The notes: generated by a model not told the origin, from the letters alone. 64,000 bases of DNA from Ensifer aridi (GCF_002078505.1 NZ_LUAV01000021.1:86329-150328); one strand, 5' to 3'; shown: positions 1-9,097, counted from the stretch's first letter. Translations and numbers: made by a program.

Positions 1-90
1 ATGGCTGACCGGCACCAACCTGGGTTATAGAGGGAGCGACAATTTGCGATTGGCGCACGACGGCTATTCGTTCCTGCAGTGGATTAGGGA

Positions 91-1608
91 ATGCAATCAA
101 AGGGCATCGTCGAAGGGACGCGGCTGGCGCGGTCGCTCATCAGATTGCAATTCGGGCGCGCTTCCGCCTACATTCTCGCGACGGCGGCGGTGTTGAGTGT
201 TGTTGCGTTGAGAGTGGCGTCGTGGGAGTTCTTCGGTGGGAGTGCCATGCTCCTATCCTTCACCCCGCCGATTCTCCTCGTCGCCATAGGAGGTGGGCCG
301 GGCCCGGTCACCTTCGCAGCCGGGCTGTCGCTTGTCGCAGCAATCACTCTTCGGCAGTTTGAGAGCGCCCCCGATATGAGCGCGGTCGAGTTGGTCTTCT
401 TCGCTGTTGCGACGCTTCTGATCATCGCATTAGCGGAGCTGCTTGCGGCAGTGAGGCGGGCGCTGGACAGCACGGAGGACGTGGTAAAGGCCCGCGATGC
501 GCATCTAAGATCCATATTGGATACAGTGCCGGACGCCACAGTGGTGAGTGCCACCGATGGCACTATCGTCTCCTTCAACGCCGCGGCGGTCCGACAGTTT
601 GGCTATGCGGAGGAAGAGGTCATTGGCGAGAACCTGCGCATATTGATGCCTGAACCCTATCGGCACGACCATGATGGATACATGCGGCGTTACCTCAGAA
701 CCGGCGAAAAGCGCATCATCGGTATTGATCGCGTCGTGTCCGGGCGGCGTAAAGACGGTTCGACGTTTCCGATGAAGCTCGCAGTCGGGGAGATGCAGTC
801 TGGTGGTGAGAGATTTTTCACGGGCTTCATCCGAGACCTGACGGAGCGGGAGGAGTCCGCCGCTAGGCTCGAGCAAATTCAGGCTGAGCTGGCGCGGCTT
901 GCCCGTCTCAACGAGATGGGCGAGATGGCCTCGACACTTGCGCACGAACTGAACCAGCCGTTATCAGCGATCGCCAACTACTCGCATGGCTGTACGCGGC
1001 TGCTGCGTGACATAGACGATACCGTCGCAACACGAATGCGCGAAGCGCTCGAGGAGGTGGCGAGCCAGTCATTGCGGGCCGGCCAGATCATCAAACATCT
1101 CAGGGAATTCGTAACGAAGGGCGAGACGGAAAAGGCGCCTGAAGACATTCGCAAACTGGTGGAGGAGGCCGCGGCGCTTGCGTTGGTCGGGTCGCGGGAG
1201 CAAGGGGTTCGGACCGTATTTGAGTATTTGCCCGGTGCCGAGATGGTAATGGTCGACCGGATCCAGATCCAACAGATCCTCATCAATCTTATGCGCAACG
1301 CGATCGAGGCGATGCGTCACGTGGAGCGTCGAGAGCTGACGATCCGCACGATGCCGGCCGATCCGGGCGAGGTAGCCGTTGTCATTGAGGACACGGGCGG
1401 AGGAATTCCCGAGGAAATCGCCGGTCAGCTCTTCAAGCCATTCGTCACGACCAAGGCAAGCGGAATGGGTATCGGACTTTCCATTTCGAAGCGGATCGTC
1501 GAAGCGCATGACGGTGAAATGACTGTCTCAAAAAATGCAGCCGGTGGGGCTACTTTCCGATTCACGCTGCCCGCCTATGTAGATGAACGGATCCATGCCA
1601 ATGACTGA
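91..1608 (+). CDS. fixL: Oxygen-sensing histidine kinase FixL
   Basis: This 505-residue haem sensor kinase autophosphorylates when oxygen is low and passes the phosphate to FixJ. The N-terminal ~125 residues hold about four hydrophobic membrane segments. A PAS domain (about 130-255) follows, with the haem-ligand motif RHDHDGYM; its histidine falls at residue 194, the position known in S. meliloti FixL. The kinase core has the H-box LAHELNQPL with His285, then N, G1 (DTGGG) and G2 (GMGIGL) boxes. The length matches the family. The start follows a GGATTAGGGA purine-rich stretch. The stop codon overlaps the fixJ start, so the two are translationally coupled. Identification is very secure. Confidence 0.97.
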   Translation: MQSKGIVEGTRLARSLIRLQFGRASAYILATAAVLSVVALRVASWEFFGGSAMLLSFTPPILLVAIGGGPGPVTFAAGLSLVAAITLRQFESAPDMSAVELVFFAVATLLIIALAELLAAVRRALDSTEDVVKARDAHLRSILDTVPDATVVSATDGTIVSFNAAAVRQFGYAEEEVIGENLRILMPEPYRHDHDGYMRRYLRTGEKRIIGIDRVVSGRRKDGSTFPMKLAVGEMQSGGERFFTGFIRDLTEREESAARLEQIQAELARLARLNEMGEMASTLAHELNQPLSAIANYSHGCTRLLRDIDDTVATRMREALEEVASQSLRAGQIIKHLREFVTKGETEKAPEDIRKLVEEAAALALVGSREQGVRTVFEYLPGAEMVMVDRIQIQQILINLMRNAIEAMRHVERRELTIRTMPADPGEVAVVIEDTGGGIPEEIAGQLFKPFVTTKASGMGIGLSISKRIVEAHDGEMTVSKNAAGGATFRFTLPAYVDERIHAND

Positions 1609-2212
1609 CTATACGGTGCACATTGTCGACGATGAAGAGGCGGTCAGGAAGTCGCTGGCCTTCATGCTGACGATGAATGGCTTTGCGGTAAAAATGCATC
1701 CATCGGCCGAGGCCTTCCTCGCCTTCGCACCGGACGTGAGAGACGGGGTTCTCGTGACGGATCTGAGAATGCCGGAGATGTCCGGAGTGGACCTTCTGCG
1801 CAATCTCGGCGAGCGCAAGATCAAGATACCTTCAATCGTGATTACCGGTCACGGCGACGTGCCCATGGCGGTAGATGCCATGAAAGCGGGGGCCGTGGAT
1901 TTCATCGAGAAGCCTTTCGAGGACTCCGTGATCATCGAGGCGATCGAGAGGGCATCGGCACATTTGATGGTTTCGCAGGATGCGGACGCGGTCAGCGACA
2001 TCCAGGCGAGGCTCGAGACGCTGAGCGAGAGAGAACGCCAGGTGCTCTCGGCGGTGGTAGCAGGCCTTCCCAACAAGTCGATCGCCTACGACCTGGACAT
2101 CAGCCCGCGCACCGTCGAGGTGCACCGCGCCAATGTGATGGCCAAGATGAGGGCGAAGAGCCTTCCCCATCTCGTTCGAATGGCTCTCGCCTCAGGTTTC
2201 GGTCCCTCCTGA
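1601..2212 (+). CDS. fixJ: Response regulator FixJ
   Basis: FixJ is the transcription factor phosphorylated by FixL; in S. meliloti it activates fixK and nifA. The protein is 203 residues: a receiver domain (1-120) with the phospho-acceptor Asp54 in VTDLRMPEM and Lys104-type residue in EKPF, then a LuxR/NarL-type helix-turn-helix (about 140-200, LSERERQVL ... SPRTVEVHRANVM). An upstream in-frame ATG at 1583 exists, but the start MTDYTVHIVDD at 1601 matches the family N-terminus and overlaps the fixL stop by 8 bases. Length and motifs are those of S. meliloti FixJ. Confidence 0.97.
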   Translation: MTDYTVHIVDDEEAVRKSLAFMLTMNGFAVKMHPSAEAFLAFAPDVRDGVLVTDLRMPEMSGVDLLRNLGERKIKIPSIVITGHGDVPMAVDAMKAGAVDFIEKPFEDSVIIEAIERASAHLMVSQDADAVSDIQARLETLSERERQVLSAVVAGLPNKSIAYDLDISPRTVEVHRANVMAKMRAKSLPHLVRMALASGFGPS

Positions 2213-2222
2213 TTTTGCCGAA

Positions 2223-2236
2223 TTGATCTCGCGCAA
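2223..2236 (+). promoter_or_regulatory. Imperfect FixK-box-like palindrome upstream of fixT
   Basis: The sequence TTGATCTCGCGCAA fits the FixK/Fnr anaerobox TTGAT-N4-ATCAA in its left half, but only three of five bases in its right half. It lies about 75 bases before the fixT start. In S. meliloti fixT expression depends on FixK, so a weak FixK site here would make sense. It is only a candidate. Confidence 0.4.
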
Positions 2237-2310
2237 TGCGTCGCATTGCCGCAAGCGGTCTAATGCCGGCTCACGGCGGGCAGACGCACGTCAGCTGAGC
2301 GGGATCCAAA

Positions 2311-2658
2311 TTGTTGGCTGAAAGAAGCATAGTCGTCGTTGCAGCGGATCAAGGCCTCCGGCGGTCCGTGGCATTCGCGCTGGAAGTCGAAGGATACTCG
2401 ACCGAGTCCTACGACACCGTGAAGAAGGCCGAAGAATCTTCCCGAGGCGCTCTGTGCACGATCCTTGATGATGAGATACTAAGATCGGAGCCGCAGCCCG
2501 CCACGCAATTCCTCAAGAGTCTTGGAGGAAGAGCCATACTGCTGGCCGACGGCTTGTCGGCACTCCAGGCGTACGTCGACAACACAGTATTGACGAAGCC
2601 GTTCACCGGTCCCGACCTGCTCGGCGCGATTAACAAGCTGATCGAAGCGGCTAAGTAG
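2311..2658 (+). CDS. fixT: FixT-like antikinase, inhibitor of FixL
   Basis: This is a single compact receiver-like domain of 115 residues with no output domain. It keeps acidic residues early (AADQG), a candidate acceptor pair Asp53/Asp54 (TILDDE) and a TKPF lysine motif. In S. meliloti the FixT antikinase blocks FixL autophosphorylation and closes a negative loop on fixK. Size, domain type and position between fixJ and fixK all fit FixT. No ATG is available near the N-terminus: translation must start at one of two adjacent TTG codons (2311 or 2314). The alternative is an uncharacterised stand-alone receiver, but the location makes FixT the best call. Confidence 0.8.
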   Translation: MLAERSIVVVAADQGLRRSVAFALEVEGYSTESYDTVKKAEESSRGALCTILDDEILRSEPQPATQFLKSLGGRAILLADGLSALQAYVDNTVLTKPFTGPDLLGAINKLIEAAK

Positions 2659-2670
2659 TTTCCCTTAGTG
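2651..2670 (+). promoter_or_regulatory. Candidate FixJ-binding site upstream of fixK
   Basis: The stretch CTAAGTAGTTTCCCTTAG overlaps the end of fixT and lies 67-86 bases before the fixK start. From memory it resembles the TAAGTA/TTTCCC element bound by phosphorylated FixJ in the S. meliloti fixK promoter. The placement is right for FixJ activation of fixK. The assignment rests on recollection of that motif, so confidence is limited. Confidence 0.4.
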
Positions 2671-2736
2671 ATTTAACCGAATTTCTCGCAGCGACGTGAA
2701 TTGCCAATTTACCCCCAACCGAACAGGGGATAAGAC

Positions 2737-3366
2737 ATGTACGCCGCTGCACAAACCTCCTTCCAACAGGCCGAACACGTAGAACGGACCCAAATTTCTG
2801 GGCCGTACCTTGTCGCCCCCTACCAGGCTGGTCGCGAGATTTATGCCGAGGGCGATTTGATCGACAAGTGCTATCAGGTTTCGACTGGAGCTGTGAGTGT
2901 CTACCGCCTGCTCCCGGACGGACGGCGACAGGTCGTGTCCTTTCATCTGCCGGGGGAAATGTTCGGTTTCGAAGCAGGGTCCAACCATTCTTTCTTTGCC
3001 GAAGCCATCACGGAAACGAAACTGGCCGTCTTCGGCCGCCGGCATATGCAGGAGCGTTCGCGGGAGCTTCTCGCCCTGGCCCTGACCGGTATGGCGCGGG
3101 CTCAGCAGCATCTTCTGGTGATCGGCAGGCAATGTGCCGTGGAGCGGGTTGCCGCATTCCTGATCGATCTTTGCGAACGACAGGGAGGAGGCAGGCAGCT
3201 GCGCTTGCCCATGTCGCGGCAGGATATTGCCGACTATCTCGGCCTCACGACCGAAACCGTGTCGCGCGTGGTGACCAAACTGAAGGGTCGCAGCGTCATC
3301 GCGCTCAGGGACGCCAGGACGATCGACATCGTGAAGCCCGACGCACTCCGTGCGCTTTGTAACTAA
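2737..3366 (+). CDS. fixK: Crp/Fnr-family activator FixK
   Basis: This 209-residue transcription factor links FixL/FixJ to microaerobic genes such as fixNOQP. It has a cyclic-nucleotide-binding beta-roll (about 30-140, AEGDLIDKCYQVSTGAVSVY) and a C-terminal helix-turn-helix with the FixK/FNR recognition segment LTTETVSRVVTKLKG. It lacks the N-terminal cysteine cluster that binds the iron-sulfur centre in Fnr, as expected for FixK, which depends on FixJ rather than sensing oxygen itself. The start follows AACAGGGGATAAG. A perfect FixK target box lies upstream of fixN. Confidence 0.95.
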   Translation: MYAAAQTSFQQAEHVERTQISGPYLVAPYQAGREIYAEGDLIDKCYQVSTGAVSVYRLLPDGRRQVVSFHLPGEMFGFEAGSNHSFFAEAITETKLAVFGRRHMQERSRELLALALTGMARAQQHLLVIGRQCAVERVAAFLIDLCERQGGGRQLRLPMSRQDIADYLGLTTETVSRVVTKLKGRSVIALRDARTIDIVKPDALRALCN

Positions 3367-3447
3367 GCTGGCCGGGTCGCGCAGCAGGCCCCTCTGGTTC
3401 TCTGCCGCGTCCAACGGTGCGTGGTTTAACAGGAGGAGGGAAGAGCC

Positions 3448-3516
3448 ATGTTTGTGAGGCGAAGTCTCGAGAGGAATGCCAAGGGGAAGTCGCTGCCGGC
3501 GATCTCGCGCGGTTAG
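3448..3516 (+). CDS. Possible 22-residue peptide with strong ribosome-binding site
   Basis: A short open frame (begins MFVRRSLER, ends PAISRG) follows an unusually strong Shine-Dalgarno sequence, AGGAGGAGGGA, about 6 bases before the ATG. It lies in the roughly 700-base stretch between fixK and fixN. The peptide is basic and has no recognised domain. It could be a leader peptide, a tiny regulator or chance. Nothing besides the ribosome site supports it. Confidence 0.25.
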   Translation: MFVRRSLERNAKGKSLPAISRG

Positions 3517-3944
3517 CAGGGACGGCCAGCCTCTAAAATTGTGCCAATCACCTACCGCGCACTCGGGCAATAGCCCTTACTGTTTTTCCACGCCCAGCTA
3601 AAAGATCGATTGGATGCGCAGCAACCCCAAAATGTCGCTCCAGATCGATGAATTTGCCGGCAATCGCCAATGGAAGAGCGTGGTTGCGACCCGACGATGT
3701 CGCCAACTGCCCGCGGCGGACGGCCGTCACGACGAACGCATTCACGCTGGTCCTGCTCGAACCCAACTGGTGGGAAAGCTTGCAGGGGCGGACGAATTCC
3801 TACGGCGCGTCTTCGCAATTTCTTGATTCCTGAATTCCCGTAACAGCGCTGTGACCAGGGGAAAGGTGAGGCTGCCGCCATCATGCCTTGACGCCTTGCT
3901 GCCCGCCTACGGTGTCAGCCCGCGCGATATCTCGTGGAGAGCAC
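3517..3944. other. Intergenic stretch between fixK and fixN
   Basis: There is no convincing gene here. A 72-codon frame on the minus strand (3548-3766) reads like protein in places (AIAGKFIDLERHFGVAAHPIDLLAG) and might be the remnant of a lost gene, but I recognise no family. The sequence right of this stretch is the fixN promoter. Confidence 0.3.
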
Positions 3945-3958
3945 TTGATTTGAATCAA
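3945..3958 (+). promoter_or_regulatory. Perfect FixK/Fnr anaerobox of the fixNOQP promoter
   Basis: TTGATTTGAATCAA is an exact match to TTGAT-N4-ATCAA and a perfect palindrome in its arms. It lies 101 bases upstream of the fixN start, a usual distance for a FixK-activated promoter (site near -40 with a 5' leader). It predicts direct FixK activation of fixNOQP under low oxygen. Confidence 0.9.
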
Positions 3959-4058
3959 AGTGCCCAGCACTCGACTCTGACAATTCTCGGGGAGACCTCG
4001 ATGGCATACGTGCGAAGGCGTGTGCCAGTCAGCGATCAGAGAAGAGTGGGGCCTAACC

Positions 4059-5675
4059 ATGAAACATACAGTCGAGATCGTCGTGCTTGCGATCGGCGCC
4101 TTCCTGGCGCTGGCCGGAGCCGGCTTTGCCCAGGACCGCCTGTTCGGCGCGCATATGTGGGTGCTGTTCTTCATTCTGCTCGCCGGCACCTTGATGCTCA
4201 TGCGCCGCGTTGACTTCCGTCCAGCTGCCGCGGGTCATCCGAACCGGCAGACCGAATATTTCGACGAGGTCGTGAAATACGGCGTCATCGCGACTGTGTT
4301 CTGGGGCGTGGTCGGCTTCCTTGTCGGCGTCATCGTCGCCCTGCAGCTCGCCTTTCCCGATCTAAATGTCCAGCCCTGGTTCAACTTCGGCCGCATGCGG
4401 CCGCTCCACACCTCGGCGGTGATCTTCGCATTCGGCGGCAACGCACTGATCGCCACTTCCTTCTATGTGGTCCAGCGCACGAGCCGCGCGCGTCTTTTCG
4501 GCGGCGATCTCGGCTGGTTCGTTTTCTGGGGCTATCAGCTCTTCATCGTCCTTGCAGCGACCGGCTACCTGCTCGGCATTACGCAGGCGCGTGAATACGC
4601 GGAACCGGAGTGGTACGTCGACCTTTGGCTGACGATCGTATGGGTCGCCTACCTATTGACGTTCCTCGGAACGATCCTGAAGCGCAAGGAGCCGCATATC
4701 TATGTGGCGAACTGGTTCTATGTCGCCTTCATTGTCACAATCGCCATGCTGCACATCGTCAACAACCTGGCGGTGCCGGTGTCGTTCCTCGGCTCGAAGA
4801 GCTATTCGGCCTTCGCGGGTGTGCAGGATGCGCTGACACAGTGGTGGTACGGCCACAACGCCGTCGGCTTCTTCCTGACGGCCGGCTTCCTGGCGATGAT
4901 GTACTACTTCATCCCCAAGCAGGTGAACCGCCCCGTCTATTCCTACCGTCTGTCGATCATCCACTTCTGGGCGCTGATCTTCATGTATATCTGGGCGGGT
5001 CCTCACCACCTGCACTATACGGCGCTTCCCGACTGGGCGCAGACGCTGGGCATGGTCTTCTCCGTCATGCTGTGGATGCCCTCCTGGGGTGGCATGATCA
5101 ACGGTTTGATGACGCTCTCCGGCGCCTGGGACAAGATCCGCACAGACCCGGTCGTCCGCATGATGGTCATGGCCGTCGCCTTCTACGGCATGGCGACCTT
5201 CGAAGGGCCGATTATGTCAATCAAGACCGTCAATTCGCTCAGCCACTACACAGACTGGACGATCGGTCACGTCCATTCCGGCGCGCTCGGCTGGAACGGC
5301 CTCATCACCTTCGGCGCCATCTACTATCTGGTGCCGAAGCTCTGGAATCGCGAGCGGCTATACAGCTTGCAGCTGGTCAACTGGCACTTCTGGCTCGCGA
5401 CCCTCGGGATCGTCGTCTACGCCGCAGCCATGTGGGTCGCCGGCATCCAGCAGGGACTGATGTGGCGCGAGTACGACGACCAGGGATTCCTCGTCTACTC
5501 CTTCGCGGAGTCGGTAGCGGCGATGTTCCCGTACTACGTCATGCGTGCCGCTGGCGGCGGCCTATTCCTCACCGGCGCACTCATCATGGCCTTCAACGTG
5601 ACAATGACCATCCTGGGGCGCGTGCGCAAGGAAGCGGCAGCTTTCGATGCTGAACCTCTGTCAGCCGCGGAATAG
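4059..5675 (+). CDS. fixN: cbb3-type cytochrome oxidase subunit I, FixN
   Basis: FixN is the catalytic subunit of the high-affinity cbb3 terminal oxidase used by bacteroids at nanomolar oxygen. The 538-residue protein has about twelve to fourteen membrane helices and the conserved haem and copper histidines, visible in RPLHTSAVIF, WWYGHNAVGFF, GPHHLHYTALPDW and IGHVHSGALGWNG. In-frame codons exist upstream to 4020, but MKHTVEIVVLA at 4059 matches the family N-terminus. It is the first gene of fixNOQP and its promoter carries a FixK box. Confidence 0.97.
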   Translation: MKHTVEIVVLAIGAFLALAGAGFAQDRLFGAHMWVLFFILLAGTLMLMRRVDFRPAAAGHPNRQTEYFDEVVKYGVIATVFWGVVGFLVGVIVALQLAFPDLNVQPWFNFGRMRPLHTSAVIFAFGGNALIATSFYVVQRTSRARLFGGDLGWFVFWGYQLFIVLAATGYLLGITQAREYAEPEWYVDLWLTIVWVAYLLTFLGTILKRKEPHIYVANWFYVAFIVTIAMLHIVNNLAVPVSFLGSKSYSAFAGVQDALTQWWYGHNAVGFFLTAGFLAMMYYFIPKQVNRPVYSYRLSIIHFWALIFMYIWAGPHHLHYTALPDWAQTLGMVFSVMLWMPSWGGMINGLMTLSGAWDKIRTDPVVRMMVMAVAFYGMATFEGPIMSIKTVNSLSHYTDWTIGHVHSGALGWNGLITFGAIYYLVPKLWNRERLYSLQLVNWHFWLATLGIVVYAAAMWVAGIQQGLMWREYDDQGFLVYSFAESVAAMFPYYVMRAAGGGLFLTGALIMAFNVTMTILGRVRKEAAAFDAEPLSAAE

Positions 5676-5686
5676 GAGGCCAGACG

Positions 5687-6418
5687 ATGTCCATTCTCGA
5701 TAAACACGCACTACTCGAACGCAATGCCACGCTGCTCCTTGTCGGTTCGCTGCTCGTCGTCTCGATCGGAGGCATCGTCGAGATCGCTCCGCTCTTCTAT
5801 CTGGAAAACACCATCGAGAAGGTCGAGGGGATGCGGCCCTATTCGCCGCTGGAGCTTGCCGGCCGCGGCATCTACATCCGTGAAGGCTGTTACGTTTGCC
5901 ACAGCCAGATGATCCGCCCGTTCCGCGACGAGGTCGAACGATACGGCCACTACTCGCTGGCGGCGGAGTCGATGTACGATCATCCGTTCCAATGGGGGTC
6001 GAAGCGCACGGGGCCGGACCTTGCCCGCGTCGGCGACCGCTACTCCAACGAATGGCATGTCCAGCACATGACTGAACCGCGCTCGGTCGTGCCGGAATCG
6101 GTAATGCCGAGCTATGCCTTCCTCAAGGAGACGCCGCTCGAGGTGAAGAATGTCGCCATGAACCTCAAGGCCAACCGTACGGTCGGCGTGCCCTATACGG
6201 ACGAGATGATCGACAACGCGGCCGCGGACCTGAAGGCCCAGGCCGACCCGAATGCCGATACGTCCGGCGTTGAGGCACGCTATCCCAAGGCCAAGCTCGG
6301 CGACTTCGACGGTGATCCGCAGAGGCTCACGGAGATGGACGCGCTCATCGCCTACCTCCAGATGCTGGGCACGCTCGTCGACTTCTCCACCTACGACGAC
6401 ACAACCGGATATCGCTGA
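5687..6418 (+). CDS. fixO: cbb3 oxidase mono-haem cytochrome c subunit, FixO
   Basis: FixO is the membrane-anchored cytochrome c subunit that feeds electrons to FixN. The 243-residue protein has one N-terminal membrane helix (about 15-35) and a single haem c motif CYVCH near residue 70, followed by the CcoO motif SQMIRPFRDE. Methionine axial ligands are likely in the VMPSYAF segment. A GGAGG ribosome site lies within the 11-base gap after fixN, consistent with an operon. Confidence 0.96.
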   Translation: MSILDKHALLERNATLLLVGSLLVVSIGGIVEIAPLFYLENTIEKVEGMRPYSPLELAGRGIYIREGCYVCHSQMIRPFRDEVERYGHYSLAAESMYDHPFQWGSKRTGPDLARVGDRYSNEWHVQHMTEPRSVVPESVMPSYAFLKETPLEVKNVAMNLKANRTVGVPYTDEMIDNAAADLKAQADPNADTSGVEARYPKAKLGDFDGDPQRLTEMDALIAYLQMLGTLVDFSTYDDTTGYR

Positions 6419-6429
6419 GAGGAACGCAC

Positions 6430-6582
6430 ATGGAAACCTACACGGCCATGCGTCATTTCGCCGACAGTTGGGGAGTGCTTGCCATGACCCTCTACTTTCT
6501 CGGCGTCGTAGTTTTCATTTTCCGGCCGGGCGCCACGAACGCCGCCGTTGAGGCCTCTGCCATCCCGCTGAAGGAGGATTGA
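6430..6582 (+). CDS. fixQ: cbb3 oxidase small subunit FixQ
   Basis: This 50-residue membrane peptide begins METYTAMRHFADSWG and has one helix (VLAMTLYFLGVVVFIFRPG). Size, sequence and position between fixO and fixP identify it as CcoQ/FixQ, which stabilises the oxidase complex. The end of the gene carries the AAGGAGG ribosome site of fixP. Confidence 0.93.
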   Translation: METYTAMRHFADSWGVLAMTLYFLGVVVFIFRPGATNAAVEASAIPLKED

Positions 6583-6585
6583 TCC

Positions 6586-7455
6586 ATGGCGGACAAGCAC
6601 AAGCACGTTGACGATATCAGCGGGGTGGAGACCACCGGGCACGAATGGGACGGAATTCGCGAACTCAACAATCCGATCCCGCGCTGGTGGGTCTACACCT
6701 TCTATGCGACGATTGTCTGGGCGATTGGACACGCTATCGCCTATCCCTCATGGCCACTGCTGACGGAATCAACGAAGGGTTTGCTCGGTTATTCGAGCCG
6801 AGCCGTGGTCACTGCGGAGCTTGCGAATGCCAAGGCGGCGCAGGCCGGCAACGCTGAGCGCATCGCCTCGAGCCCAATCGAGGACATCATGGCCGATCCG
6901 GAGCTGAAGCAGTTCGCAATCTCGGCCGGAGCATCCGCCTTCAAAGTGAATTGCGCGCCATGTCACGGGTCGGGCGCGGCCGGAGGCAAGGGCTTCCCGA
7001 ACCTGAATGATAACGACTGGCTTTGGGGCGGAAATCCCAAGGAGATCTACCAGACGATCGCGCATGGCATCCGTTACGATGGAGACGAGGAGACACGTGT
7101 TTCAGAAATGCCTGCATTTGCCGACATGCTGACGCCCGACGAAATGCGAGCGACTGCAGCCTATGTGCTGAGTCTGACCGCGACGCCTTCGAATCCGGCA
7201 CTTGTGGAACTCGGGAAGCAGCTCTTTGCCGATAATTGCGCCTCCTGCCATGGAGCGGATGCGAAGGGCAGCCGCGAAGTCGGCGCGCCCAACCTCGCCG
7301 ACGCCATCTGGCTGAAGGGCGAGGGCGAGCAGGCGATCACCGATCAGATGAGGTCGCCGAAACATGGCGTTATGCCAGGCTGGGTCAACCGCGTAGGTGA
7401 CCCCGTGGTCAAGGACCTTGCGATCTTCGTCCATTCGCTCGGCGGCGGCGAGTAA
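6586..7455 (+). CDS. fixP: cbb3 oxidase di-haem cytochrome c subunit, FixP
   Basis: FixP is the 289-residue di-haem cytochrome c subunit that takes electrons from the bc1 complex or soluble cytochromes. It has a cytoplasmic N-terminus with the motif GHEWDGIRELNNPIPRWW, one membrane helix (about 33-55), and two periplasmic cytochrome domains with CAPCH (near residue 123) and CASCH (near 219). Length matches CcoP. It starts 3 bases after fixQ and completes fixNOQP. Confidence 0.96.
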   Translation: MADKHKHVDDISGVETTGHEWDGIRELNNPIPRWWVYTFYATIVWAIGHAIAYPSWPLLTESTKGLLGYSSRAVVTAELANAKAAQAGNAERIASSPIEDIMADPELKQFAISAGASAFKVNCAPCHGSGAAGGKGFPNLNDNDWLWGGNPKEIYQTIAHGIRYDGDEETRVSEMPAFADMLTPDEMRATAAYVLSLTATPSNPALVELGKQLFADNCASCHGADAKGSREVGAPNLADAIWLKGEGEQAITDQMRSPKHGVMPGWVNRVGDPVVKDLAIFVHSLGGGE

Positions 7456-7522
7456 GAAGCATGATGCCGTTCTGGTGCCGCAAAGGCTCATCTTACATAG
7501 AGTTCTAGTGGGGACTGCCCAT

Positions 7523-9097
7523 ATGCATTATCAGCCCGCCCAAAAAGCTGGCTCCATGGAAAGGCTCGAGGCCAGGCCCATCAGTGCCGCGCGTGTTGGC
7601 CGACCGCTTTACGAGAAGCGGCGGAAGATTTTTCCCAAACGGGCGGAAGGCCGCTTCCGGCGGTTCAAGTGGCTGGTGATGCTTGTTACCTTGAGCATTT
7701 ACTACTTGACCCCCTGGATTCGCTGGGATCGCAGCGCGCATGCGCCGGACCAGGCCGTCCTCGTCGATTTGGCGGCACGGCGGTTTTATTTCTTCTTCAT
7801 CGAGATCTGGCCGCAGGAATTCTTCTTCGTGGCGGGGCTCCTCGTTATGGCTGGCTTTGGGCTCTTCCTGGTGACCTCGGCGGTCGGCCGCGCCTGGTGC
7901 GGCTATGCCTGTCCCCAAACCGTCTGGGTCGATCTCTTCCTTGTGGTCGAGCGCTTTATTGAGGGCGACCGCCTTGCCCGAATGCGCCTCGATGCCGGCT
8001 CATGGACGTTCGACAAGGTCTGCAAGCGCTTTGCCAAGCATGCGATCTGGTTGGTGATCGGTGTTGCGACCGGCGGCGCCTGGATCTTTTACTTCGCCGA
8101 CGCTCCCACGCTGATGAAGAGCTTCGTCGCACTCGAAGCTGAACCGGTCGCCTACATGACGGTCGCGACGCTTACCGCCACGACCTACCTTTTCGGTGGC
8201 CTCATGCGAGAGCAGGTCTGCACTTATATGTGTCCCTGGCCGCGCATCCAGGCCGCGATGTTGGATGAGAATTCCTTGGTCGTTACTTATAACGACTGGC
8301 GGGGCGAGCGACGCACACGCCATGCGAAGAGGGCGGCAGCTCTCGGCGAGGTGGTCGGCGATTGCGTCGACTGCAATGCCTGCGTCGCGGTCTGTCCCAT
8401 GGGGATCGACATCCGCGATGGTCAGCAGCTTGAATGCATCACCTGCGCGCTCTGCATCGATGCCTGCGATGGCGTCATGGACAAGCTCGGTCGCGAGCGC
8501 GGTTTGATCTCCTATGCGACGCTCAGCGACTATTCCGCCAACATGGCGCTCGCCACCAACAATGGCGCAATCCCGATCGACCCGAGGCGAGTACGCGACG
8601 GGAATGGCGTCTTCGTCGAAGGTATCAGGGATTTCGATTGGCGGATAATCTTCCGGCGGCGCGTGATTCTCTATTTCGGGATCTGGGCACTCGTCGGTCT
8701 CGGCATGCTTTATGCGCTTGTTTCCCGCGATAGGCTCGAACTCAACGTGCTGCACGATCGCAACCCGCAATATGTCGTCGAGTCCGACGGCTCAGTGCGC
8801 AACGGCTACGTGCTCAAACTCCTGAACATGATCCCGGAGCCGCGGCGGATCACTCTAAGCCTGGATGGCATGCCGTCCGCCCGGGTGCGGATCGCCGGCC
8901 AGGCTCCGGGCGACGGTCAAAGCTTCTCAGTTGCCGTCGATCCGGACAAAGTCACGTCCTTCAAAATCTTCGTGACCCTGCCAAAAGAGAGCCTCGTGGA
9001 GGCCCAATCAGGCTTCTCGTTCAGAGCCGAAGACCCTTCCAGCCACGAACGAGATGTCTACCGCACCAAATTTATTCAACCCGGAACAGCAAAGTGA
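7523..9097 (+). CDS. fixG: Cytochrome oxidase accessory ferredoxin-type protein FixG
   Basis: FixG (CcoG family) is a membrane ferredoxin needed for maturation of cbb3 oxidase; the related CcoG reduces copper for the oxidase. The 524-residue protein has five or so membrane helices and two 4Fe-4S cysteine groups (CVDCNACVAVCPMGID and CITCALCIDACD), plus CTYMCPWPR. An open frame continues upstream, but the family homology begins with GRPLYEKRRKIFPK. I use the ATG at 7523; the ATG at 7556 is an alternative. It starts 67 bases after fixP. Confidence 0.93.
   Translation: MHYQPAQKAGSMERLEARPISAARVGRPLYEKRRKIFPKRAEGRFRRFKWLVMLVTLSIYYLTPWIRWDRSAHAPDQAVLVDLAARRFYFFFIEIWPQEFFFVAGLLVMAGFGLFLVTSAVGRAWCGYACPQTVWVDLFLVVERFIEGDRLARMRLDAGSWTFDKVCKRFAKHAIWLVIGVATGGAWIFYFADAPTLMKSFVALEAEPVAYMTVATLTATTYLFGGLMREQVCTYMCPWPRIQAAMLDENSLVVTYNDWRGERRTRHAKRAAALGEVVGDCVDCNACVAVCPMGIDIRDGQQLECITCALCIDACDGVMDKLGRERGLISYATLSDYSANMALATNNGAIPIDPRRVRDGNGVFVEGIRDFDWRIIFRRRVILYFGIWALVGLGMLYALVSRDRLELNVLHDRNPQYVVESDGSVRNGYVLKLLNMIPEPRRITLSLDGMPSARVRIAGQAPGDGQSFSVAVDPDKVTSFKIFVTLPKESLVEAQSGFSFRAEDPSSHERDVYRTKFIQPGTAK

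Noticed and set aside
2665..3570. 301-codon minus-strand frame over fixK
   Set aside because: Antisense of fixK, no motif, no ribosome site.
4610..5653. 347-codon frame on the plus strand inside fixN
   Set aside because: Shadow of fixN in another frame, Arg/His-rich translation.
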